From Parachlorella kessleri (Eukaryota > Chlorophyta > Trebouxiophyceae > Chlorellales > Chlorellaceae), in assembly GCA_001598975.1 (NCBI GenBank), contig BBXU01002135.1:1-43631 (forward strand): 43,631 nucleotides of DNA, written 5' to 3'. Under the pieces are notes generated by a model, which worked only from the letters and a program-made list of their open reading frames with translations, was not told the origin of the DNA and did no database searches. Within the stretch, counting starts at the first letter, position 1; each line of letters begins with the position of its first letter. Shown in pieces: positions 34,193-43,631 of the stretch. Both the position numbers and the translations under genes were made by a program.

Positions 34193-36266
34193 ATGAAGGA
34201 CAATCGCGATTCACACCTCCAGGTGACGGCTTCCACGCCAGGGACCCAGGCCCCTGTTGGCCCCACTGGCAGCCCACTACCAGCGGCCCAGCCAGCGCCG
34301 GTCCCTCAGCCACTGGTGATCACACAAGCCAGCATCATAACAACCCCGCACGATGTGTACAACTATCTGATCAGCGCCGCTTCCTTCCGTTATAAGGCCA
34401 ACCTCCCCACACTCGTTCTGCTGGGAATACAGTCTGGGTCAGTGATTTGATGGGCTACACAAGCTCGGCTGCTGCATGTTCGCATATCTAAACCCATCCA
34501 CTAGAATTGGTACCCGGGCTTGACTTGCAGGCTGTATGTCGGCCTCGGCGTCAGCACCTGCGCCATTGCTGGTGGCTCTCTCTCCTTGGCCCTGCGCACG
34601 GAGCACCCCGGACTCTTCAACTTCCTGTGAGTCTTGTGCACATATTAGACAGAGCTGAGCGGGCCCCTGCATCTGCCGCCCATTGTCTGTGGATTCAGCG
34701 ACCTATCTGTAGCCTTACCGCAGTGAGGGCGGCCACCTGCTGCCTTGCCGATGCAGGTATGCCATCTTCGGCTTCCCCATGGCCCTCACCATCATTGTCT
34801 TCACCGGGACAGACCTCTTCACCAGCAGCTGCATGTACTCGTTCATCGGGGTGGTGGAGAGTGAGTGGTTGTGCACCCCCTCGCCAAACCTAATCCAGCA
34901 TCTATTGCTTACCTGCCCATTCAGCTGCGCTGGCTTGAGTGGAGCCCTAGCCGCCCTCCACTGGCACCCTCGAGTCGGCAAGCCTTGCTGCGGTCCCGGC
35001 TTGCAACGTTCTCTTGGGGCGCGCTGCTGCTGCAGGGAAATTTGGCCTGTATGGTGCGCTGCGCATGCTGGCCATCCCCTACTTTGCCAACCTGGTGGGC
35101 GCCCTCCTCCTGGTAGGGCTACAAGATGGGGCACAGACCTTCCACGGCAAGCTCGCCCAGAGCTTTCTCATCTCCGTGGCCCACAAGAAGTGCACCCTGG
35201 GGTGGGGCATCGTTCTGGTGCGAGGTACGCCGGCCTTGCTATGCATAGCTACGTAGGCCTGCCAGGATTGCTGTGCATCTTGCAATTCAGGAGGACCCAT
35301 GCATGCGCTCGGCTGGCGTGGCGTTAGCTGCTCAGTCTGCTTTGAATCTCTGCTGGCCTCCATGCTTGCATGGGTGCAGGCATTTTAGCCAACTTCCTGG
35401 TGTGCCTGGCGGTGTGGCTGGCCGCGTCTGCAAGGGACTTCACTGGCAAGGTGGGGGTATGTGCTGGTTGCAGCAATGCATGGTGAGTGCGCATGCTTGT
35501 AGTTGTGATGCGGCAGGCTTCACAATTTCCCGCCCATGCTCCCTAGAATGCGTTTGGTTGGTCTGTAGGGATGAGGGTTCATCTGCTGCCCGTTTTGTTC
35601 TGCAGTTTGTCGGCATCTTCCTTCCGATTTCCTCCTTCGTGGCCCTAGGATATGGTGAGCTTTGACCACATGCCCTGCTGTCAAGCCAGGCAAACTTCAA
35701 TTGCCCTCAGGTTGCCCTGCTTCTGGTTGCACCTAGCCACTGAGAGAAGCAATTCTGTGGTGCAGAGCATTGCATTGCGAACATGTTCACCGTCCCTATG
35801 GCGATGGTCCTAGGCGCTGACATTACAACAGGTGCGCGTGGCTCCCGCATCATCCTCATGCACTTCATTACGTTGCAGACCTTGATGGGTCATGCGTGGC
35901 TTCATGGTTTGCTTCATGCTCAAGCGAAGAAGGGCTGTACCTCCTGCACCAATGCTGGGGCGGCTTCACAAACACCTGTTCTGCGAGGCAGACTAAGGCC
36001 CAGATCTGAACCTGTCGCTGGTGGCTCAGGCAACCCGCTGTACTTGCCTGACTGCAGCGGAGTTCATCCGCAACAACCTCATGCCCGCCACCATTGGCAA
36101 CATCATCGGTGGCATGACGCTGGTGGGAGGCGTCTACTGCCTGGTTTATGGACGGCCCGGGGCTGCCATGAACGCTGCCTGGGATGGCATGGTGCAGCAG
36201 CTGGCTCAGCAGCTCCGTGGCAGGGCGGGAGGTGTGGCAGGAAGGAACCCTCGGCTAGCGGCATAG
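34193..36266 (+). CDS. Formate/nitrite transporter family channel (NAR1-like)
   Basis: FNT channels pass nitrite, formate or bicarbonate; in Chlamydomonas NAR1 proteins carry nitrite into the chloroplast. Exons: 34193-34437, 34531-34626, 34757-34860, 35036-35224, 35380-35450, 35606-35654, 35766-35831, 36058-36266; in phase, 342 residues, stop TAG. After a Pro-rich N-terminus come the FNT segments: LYVGLGVSTCAIAGGSLSL, GTDLFTSSCMYSFIGV, RKFGLYGALRMLAIPYFAN, WGIVLVRGILANFLVCLAVW, then the hallmark EHCIANMFTVPMAM with the pore His, and FIRNNLMPATIGNIIGG. Six membrane helices are expected. The N-terminus lacks an obvious transit peptide, so plastid location is unproven; an extra upstream exon is possible. 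Substrate cannot be told from sequence. Confidence 0.92.
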
Positions 36267-38034
36267 CAGCAGCAGTAGGAGCAAGGGCTATTCCAGCAGG
36301 TGCTAGGTCACAGCGTGGGTGCTGACCCAGTAGCTTCGTTGTGATGAGGGCTGCCCGCTGATGACTTGAACGCCGGGGCCCAGGAGGTAAACTGCAGCTC
36401 CTTTAGGTGGGCAAGGTAGTACTAGTGTTGCAGGATTGCTGACATCGAATGCATGAGTCTTAGTGTCATTGCAACCATGCTGCGCATAACTGATCATCCA
36501 GCCTCTTTATGGCCCATGGTCTTACTAAGGCTGGCTTGGCCAGTGGTTGTCAGCTGCGGGGACTTGGGCCCCGTTGCAAGGTTGAGTGAGGGCTCAAGTG
36601 CAGCCTCCGTAGTATCAAGCAATCTTGTTGAATTGGCTTGGTCAATGAATGAAGTCTTTTGAGTTCACATCGCTCTAAGGATTGAATCAAGCATATTTGG
36701 GCATCCAAGTCTATGAATGTCTGTAAATGCTACTTGTGCAACGCATGCTGGTGCATTGTTTCTATGAATTGACACCCCCACCATGATGTGTTGGGATTGG
36801 ATATAGGTGCCCATGTTGGGTCCACGAGTCTAACTATAGTTAGCTAGCCAAGTATCCTAGTGCATGCGTGGCTGGTTGTCGTCCTCATATGCCCTGACAG
36901 GCCTCTTCTTGCCTGAATGCGTCTTTCTGGTTCCCGTGTACACAATGTACAACAAGCTGACGTGGCAAGTTTACGTTTGGGCTATCCATGCCTTTCCCAC
37001 TGGTGTCTACATTGACGTGACATTGGCAAACACGCTGTGGGTTCTCCTTGGCAGAGCCTGGATTGCTGTACAGTGCCCTGGCGGTTTGCACCTGGCGAGA
37101 ATCTTGGTTGCCGGGTTCAATCTGACAGCAGAGTGCCTCTAAGCGGGCTGCGGTGACCTCTGCAGCAGCAATAAAGGCACCATACAAGTACAACTGCCAA
37201 CAGAACTGCAGACGGGCTGCATCATGTTGTATGCACTGCTCCCACAGACCACCAGCAGAATACAAACCGAACCTGGATATGCTGTCAACCAGACTTGTTT
37301 TGCCACTCCACAAGAAGTCTTGCCAGGGCCCACAGAACATGCATGCATACTAATGGATGCACATGTCCGATCAGATAAGGAAGACCATGGTAGTCAAACC
37401 ATACCAACTCCAATACCACGGACTATGACTACTGTACATGCAACCTGCATACCAGAGTGGCCTGGACGCAAAGGCACCGCTGCCAGTGATTACTTAGGGT
37501 CAAATGAAGTACAGCCATGTGCGCAAGAATCGCGGCGGCAGACTGAGCTGCACACAATAGCAGACTGAAGCGCCGCGCATTGACACATGCCAAAAAGTTG
37601 TCTATACAACTGTCCCCGTGCAGACGTGCCACAATGCCAGCCCGCACAATTTCTATGCCCCGCCAAGACCAAGTCGCAGCAGAAGAGAGAGTTGCGGGAT
37701 ACCAAAGCACAGAGCCAAAAAGGGTCAGAGAGTCTAAAGAAACAGAGGTCAACAACGTGAGAGCACGCTAGCCAGGTCAAGCATGACCTCCACCGAATCG
37801 CAATACTACAATATATAGCCACTAAGTAGCCATGCGTAAGAGTCAAGAGAGTCGCTAGCTCACAGAGAAAGCTGCACGCCACGCTGCCGCTGAACCACAG
37901 CACCTCCCCGCCCAACACCACAACTCCCTTTTCTCCACGAAATCCGTCAGATAGCCATATGAAGATCCATCCACAAGGGACTGCCACGCACTGCCGGCCT
38001 CTTGCACGGCCACGCATCCCAGCAGCGCTGCCCC
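36267..38034. other. Intergenic: convergent 3' ends of the transporter and the lipase
   Basis: 1,768 bases, presumably two long 3' UTRs plus spacer. Minus-strand frames at 36885-37340 and 37490-38038 are open for 151 and 182 codons but show no domain, and the second overlaps the lipase end in another frame. TGTAA at 36722-36726 may end the transporter transcript. Confidence 0.4.
36722..36726 (+). terminator. Possible poly(A) signal TGTAA for the transporter
   Basis: TGTAA about 455 bases after the stop, a plausible but unproven position. Confidence 0.3.
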
Positions 38035-41000
38035 TCACCGCATCACCACAACCGCCGGTGCTGTGGTGCTCTGTGGCAGAGGCCCCTCCCCGCGGCCACC
38101 CCCATCCTGCTCTCCCCCTCCTCCCACTTCCGCTGCCGCTGCCGCGCCCTCCTCCTCCTCCGCCACCGCCTCCAGCATGCGCAAGTCTACGCTACTTGCT
38201 GAGGTGGTGGGCCTCAGCACCAAGTCAAACATGGGCTGCTCGGCCACGTCGCCGCGTGTCGAGTTCAGCGGCCCGTGTGGCGAGGTGGGCGGGGATCCCA
38301 CCGACCCCTGCGGCAGCATCCCCAGGTCCAGCCCCAGCCCTTGCTGCACTGCTTCTGGCAGGTCCTGATTGGCCGCCTGGGTTGCTGACGGGCTGCGTGA
38401 GATGAGCGAGGGGTCGGCCATGGGGTTGGCAACCGCGCGGCACGTCTTGGCGCCCGCCATCACGCGCGCATGCTCCATGAGGGAGCACACCGTGCCGCAC
38501 TTGCGCTGGCGCCGCTTGCGGGTGCAGCGGCCGTGCAGCACGCCGCCCTCCTCGCTCATGGTGGTCAGGTCGGTCCGGCTCGGCTCGGGAGACACACCAG
38601 GCCGGGCGCCGCCGGGTGACCCTGCAGAGGATGAGGCGGGCAGGATGCACTTCAAGGTGGTAGGGCACGCTGCATGCCGGGGTCTCTCTTTTATATGAGG
38701 CCCGCAAGCCGCTTGCTGTTCACTACACAGCCTTTCCAACGGGTACTTGCTCCCCAGGCGCTACTCAGCGCCGGCAGCCCTGGATATCAGACCTTGCTCA
38801 GCCCTAAGGAATGCTTACGGCGTGGCACAGTATCACAATTGCTACAGATTTCCCCAGAGCACCGAGGCCACTTCCTTCTGCTCAGCTGGCAGCCGCCCTA
38901 CCTGTGTCCTCCACCTTGCCGTCCACAACGACTACCGCCTCCAATTGCTGGGAGGTGCTCCGTGCAGTGCCAGGCTTGCCGTGGCTGGGGTTGCCGCTGC
39001 CGCTGCTGGCGGTGCTGCCCGTGCTGCTGCTGCGCTTCATGGACAACAGCAGGCGCTTCCACTGCAGGGGCATATGACTTGAACAAACGTCTCTATGCTT
39101 CACTGTTTCTCTGCACACAAGACTGCCCGGCAAGCCCTTGGACTTGGATCATTGTCGTACCTGGGGCCTTCAACCACCCAACAGTCAGACATCCGTGCCA
39201 ACACCTACAGGACCCTCCCACTGCACACGCCACGTGCTGCCGCCATATCTTCATGCGGCACAGAGCGAGCCCTGTGGAAGCACACACACTCAGCAAGGCC
39301 AGTCGGGGACAGCAGCAACCCTCCCAACACACACCACTGCCCAGCTTCCCACCTTGCCGCTGCCCCCGACGCTGCTAGGCGCTGACGACACCCGCGGGCT
39401 GGCGCCGTTGGAGGCCAGGTCATTCAGCTCATCCACCGCCAGCCCAGCCACCTTCAGGGCGGCACGCGTGCCTGCATGACAGACAGGTCAGTCCGCAGCA
39501 TGTCGGCAAGCATCCACTACAGCCCCCTTCGCTGCGTACGCACATGTACAGCACGATAAAGGTCCTTGGGTGGCTGGTGGCTCGCTGGCGTGCGCCCACG
39601 ATTGCACCAGCAAGATGCTGCTCCGTGCCCTGCCAGGCAACACAGCAGAGCTGTCTCTGACTGCCACTGGGACACCAAAGCTGACCGCCAAACCTCCCAC
39701 ACGCCCTACCCAGCAGCTGCCCCCAGGCCCCACTCCCAGTGAACCAACCCACCTTGCTCTGCCGCCAGCGATAGCACTCCGTCCTTGCCATCCTGGAATG
39801 ATTTCATGCCAAACTGCGCCTGCACCACCGCCACCATGGCCTTCTGGTAGCTGGTCAGCAGGTGGTCGCGCACGCTGCCGCCTGCAGCACACAGCACAGC
39901 GTCCTGACCGAGCGATAGGTCAACCACCTGCTGCTGATGACATGGACTGGCCAAGGCCTGCATGGCCCTTGACAAGGCAGTGAACAAGTGCTAAGAGCAC
40001 GACTTCTGCAGCTGACATGCACAGCAGACACCCCAGGCAACCAGCTTGCCCCCAGACAGAGCCTAACACAAGGCAGGTCATGACCAACCCATCAAATCGC
40101 TCAGTGGCTGCACAGAAACCGGTAAACTCTTAACAGAGCAAGCGTCACAAGTACGATAAGTGCCACACCTCAATAAACGACAGGCTTACCTCCTGGTACC
40201 CCCTGGCGAATTGAGGCCTCCACGAAGGATGGCCGCACCACCATGTCACCCCGGCGGTTGATCAGCACCTGGGGGGCAGGGAGGGAGAGTAAGCTGAGAA
40301 ACACCGGGGCATGTGACATGATTGAACCGCTTTTGGTGCTAGCACTCGTGCAACCATGCCTGCTGTGCATGCAGTCCCCTGTCCTGCTGCACACATGACA
40401 CATGGCAGCAGCCAAGCAGCTCACAGTGTCCTTCATGCGCACCTGCCTGCCTCGGCACCTAGCAATGGGCCCCCACAATGGCACTGCCCAGCCGCCAGTC
40501 ACCCTTCTAGCTGACAGGTGCATTCACCTACTCCGCGGGCACCAGTGCGGTGTAGAATGGCAGTTAATGCGTAGCACAACAGCGGGCAGTAACCGGCCCC
40601 CTCACCCTGTGACCCGCTCGCTTGTAGAGGATCAGGAACTTGCCGCCCCGCGTCACCACGTCGTCGTTGTTGATGACGTGCCAGGTGTCTGGCAGCGCCT
40701 CATTGTACAGCCGGGCAAACGCATGGTTGCCGGTGCGCGGCGCCTGCACAAAGCGAAGAGAAAAGCAGCTTGCGCGTGTGCCTGAACGTCAGAGAGTGAA
40801 GAATGCCATTGTGACACTGGCGGTTGGGACTGGCCAGCCTGCGCAATCCAACTCTTGTAACTCCAGTAGTTGAGCGGCCAAAATCAGCGTGACAGAACTG
40901 GCACTGGTGGCATGGGGTGCTGGCTTGTTGGCGTCAGCCGAGTGGGTATGCTCGCAGGCCAGGCCGGGATCACAGGGCGAACTCTTCCAGGGCTGCTCAC

Positions 41001-43459
41001 CCCAAAGGTGTAGACCTTGATGTTGGTGGTGTAGGCGGCGAAGGAGCAGCGCTGCCTGATGTCGAACGCGCACAGCGTGGCCAGCGCACCACCCAGGGAG
41101 TGCCTGCAGCACAGAGACGTCCATGCCTGTAGCCAACAGCTGCGACGCTTCGCAATATTCCCTAAGTCCACGCACGCCACTGCTCTGTCACTCAGCTGTC
41201 AGCTACACTCTTCTTTCATAGGGTTTCACCTCCACCACCTAGTATGAGGTTGAGGCACACAACAAGAAATACTAACTGCAAGCAAACTGGGTGGACTAGC
41301 AAGCACGGGCAAGAGCATCCCCCGACACCACCTAAACCTAGCTACACAACCAGATGGGTAGTGCCTACCCTGTGACGTAGACGTTTACGTTCTTCCCTGT
41401 CCCAGCATCCGCTTGCTGCTTGGTGCAACCTTGAAGCACCTGTTCCAGCCTGCAAACAGAAGCAGCTGGCTGCCTCAGTGCCTGCGTGTTGCGCCAGTCA
41501 CACCCTTATTTTTTCCTTCCATGCAGTAATGAACGTGCTGCTCTGCAGCAAGGAACGTACTGTTCTGCAGGCGGTAGCGCACCGACGCATCGCCTGCAGA
41601 ACGGTATATTCCCGCCTCCCTCGCCTTGCCCATGGCTTGCACCACCGGCCAGATCACTGCCAATGCCGCTCCCCAAGCCATATCTGTATGCCTGCTGGCA
41701 GAAGGACACCCCTGTGCTTGCCGCCAGGAAACCCACTCAAGCACCAAGCCCGGCAGCAGCACCACTTGCCAAACACAGCCCACCAGAGGTAAGCACAGCG
41801 CACCTGCTGATCAGCTTCTCGTTGAACTTGTTCGCAAACCATGCACAGTGGAAGCCGGTGTGCACCATGGGGCGCGTCCCCAAGCAGCAGTTGCCGGTGC
41901 CCGCTGGGTAGGGAGTCCGCCACGCCTGCAAAGCCAAGCTTGCGAGAGATTTCCATCAAATCAGCCGGCCCACTGGGGTTGTTTGCTCTGCCTTGCCCAC
42001 GCAACCTGGGCGGCATTTCACGACCACTCCAAACGCAACAGCCTGTCGCTCTGGTGCTGTCTGCCCGCTGCCTTATTACAAGGCAGCCTACCAAATAGTA
42101 TGTGCACTCTGTCGCCAAACTGCGTGGCAGCCTGCTCTCCACCACAGCAAGCCGTTCAGGCCTGTCGTGAGCACTGCTGCTGCACTAAGGCTGCTGCCCT
42201 CGGCGGGTCCACACAAGGCCCACCTGCACGTCGGCGCGCACGTTTGCCAAGCTCGCCGTGCCACGGAAGGCAATCACAATCTGCAGGCACATGGCGGCAC
42301 GTCACGGGGTGAACACCCCTGCCTGGATCGCCTGCCCATGGTCAAAGATTCCTCCAGGCAGCCACGCATGGGGGCCATGGCACTATTAGCATGAAGTCGA
42401 GGCACCTGGGGTATAACAGCCTGGCTGATCCACTCCCCATGCCACTCCCTCACCGTGCTGTCGTTCCAGCCCATGATGGCCTTAGTGTCCAGTGTCTTCT
42501 CCCAGAACATCTCAAAGTGCTCCAGCTCGTACAGGGAAAGAGCAGTGTCTATGTTGAAGGGGCTGGCCTGCAAGCTTGCAGGCAACAAGAACCCCGTCAT
42601 GGAGGCCTTTCTGCAAGGCGACTTCATAGAGTGGGTGCCCCTCACATTCTGTGCAGCGCACTAGCTGTCAAGGAAGGCTGCCGGCCGCCCCGCTAGCTCA
42701 AACACCCACCTTGGTCTCGCCTTGGTCATAGCAGAGGTAGCTCCAGTACATCATCTTCACAGCTGTCTGCAGAGCAAGGGCAGCCAAAGCATGCACTCAC
42801 ATCAGAATCTGCGTCCCGGCACCGCAATGCATCCGCTCAGCCCACGCTTGCTACTCTACTATTGACAAGCCAGGCATCATGCCAGCAGCTGCTCTACTCC
42901 CAATCCTTCCCTCATCACAGGCCAACTGATCCAGCTCTCTCCGTACGGCTTTCCTGCCGCTCGTGAAACTTGCCGCTGCTGCTGCCGCTTGCAGTTCTGA
43001 GTGCTGGGAATCCAATGGAGCAGCCCACAAAGCAGGCGGAAGGAGGGCCAGCCACCCCTTGGCGCCGGTAACACAGAGCAGGTACACCAAGCCACAGCCA
43101 GAGCTGTGCAAGAGTTGGCGCACCCATTACCAGGCTGTGGTTGACAGCCATTAACCCACCTCAAAGCAGAACATGGGCTCGCAGTCCATGCAAAAGTGCT
43201 CGTAGGATTCCTTGGGAAGGGACGACGACCGCTCCTGGCGCTTGCGTTGCACGTCTTTCTCTGTCCACGCAAACTCTTGCAGCCAGACCTGAAGGCAGCC
43301 GAAACATCCCCTGGTCCTTGCACAAGCTATCTTTTGCCTCCTCCCAATCACTTACACGGGTCCTGCCTGCTGTGGCCATGCCCTAAGCAGCAGCTGCCCG
43401 ATTGCAAGGCAGCAAGGACACCTCACCCAGAGCTTCGAATTCTTCCCGTCTGTCTTGTG
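38035..43459 (-). CDS. Class 3 (fungal-type) lipase, 5' end outside window
   Basis: Alpha/beta-hydrolase of the Lipase_3 family, expected to cleave acyl-glycerols or membrane lipids. Exons: 43427-43459 (tentative), 43160-43288, 42710-42766, 42454-42567, 42224-42280, 41804-41925, 41369-41449, 41001-41103, 40606-40743, 40190-40268, 39753-39881, 39353-39471, 38902-39061, 38035-38621; about 635 residues seen, stop TGA. Motifs: IVIAFRGTASLANVRADVQ (oxyanion strand), FHCAWFANKFNEK, the nucleophile elbow VYVTGHSLGGALA (Ser), IKVYTFGAPRTGNHAFA, INNDDVV (catalytic Asp) and SVRDHLLTSY (catalytic His). The triad is complete. The C-terminal third (about 250 residues) is disordered, with a basic Cys patch GRCTRKRRQRKCGTVC and an acidic stretch. 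The first seen exon (VWLQEFAWTEKD) has no start Met, so more N-terminal exons lie beyond 43631. Confidence 0.9.
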
Positions 43460-43607
43460 CTACGCCTTACAATGCCGGGAACATGCCAACAAAGAACACC
43501 GGGTGTGCACAGGAAAGACGAGCTCTGATGTGCAATCAACGGGCATGAGTCGGTCCTGGGGAGTGAGGTGCTGATGGGACGTGTATGCAATGGTTGGGTG
43601 TAGCTGG

Positions 43608-43631
43608 TGGTGTGTGTGTGTGGGGTGGGGG
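43608..43631. repeat. TG microsatellite at the window edge
   Basis: A (TG)n run followed by G-rich bases, probably in a lipase intron. It continues beyond the window. Confidence 0.7.

Noticed and set aside
36885..37340. 151-codon minus-strand frame
   Set aside because: No recognisable domain; lies in the convergent 3' region of two genes.
37490..38038. 182-codon minus-strand frame overlapping the lipase stop
   Set aside because: Different frame from the lipase, Cys/Trp-rich without domain; most likely 3' UTR.

Overview
The window is nuclear DNA of a eukaryote, most probably a green alga (Chlorophyta; a trebouxiophyte- or Chlorella-like alga is my guess, not shown). The reasons are GC-rich DNA, genes cut into many short exons by small introns (donor GTRNG, acceptor TGCAG), Ala/Pro-rich extracellular proteins, a NAR1-like formate/nitrite transporter, and TGTAA motifs after some genes, which is the usual chlorophyte poly(A) signal. 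I rebuilt ten protein-coding genes by following reading frame, splice sites and conserved motifs. For nine of them every exon junction keeps frame.

Layout, left to right. (1) Minus strand, 1-3624: iron-containing alcohol dehydrogenase, with its 3' end outside the window and one damaged internal exon. (2) Minus, 4931-7702: N4-glucosaminyl-asparaginase (AGA). (3) Minus, 8335-12240: a GEX1/Kar5/Brambleberry-type nuclear-fusion protein. (4) Plus, 12629-17910: INCENP, sharing a 388-base divergent promoter region with GEX1. (5) Plus, 18450-25069: cleavage stimulation factor CstF77. (6) Minus, 25758-26475: a small one-pass membrane protein with TP-rich repeats and a C-terminal AT-hook. (7, 8) Plus, 28249-30253 and 31348-33280: a tandem pair of secreted Pro/Ala-rich proteins with ShK-type six-cysteine domains, the second broken by an in-frame TAG. 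(9) Plus, 34193-36266: a formate/nitrite transporter. (10) Minus, 38035 to about 43459 and beyond: a class 3 lipase whose 5' end is outside the window.

The genes do not form one pathway, as expected for a eukaryotic chromosome. Possible links are the head-to-head GEX1/INCENP pair (nuclear envelope fusion and chromosome segregation), the nearby membrane AT-hook protein that could tether chromatin, and the ShK duplication. The most general signal is intron chemistry: 8 of about 78 reconstructed introns start with GC rather than GT, spread over six genes, and in each case the GC donor is the choice that keeps the conserved protein in frame.

I found no tRNA, rRNA, CRISPR array or intact transposon. 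One AT-rich patch inside a CstF77 intron may be organellar DNA.
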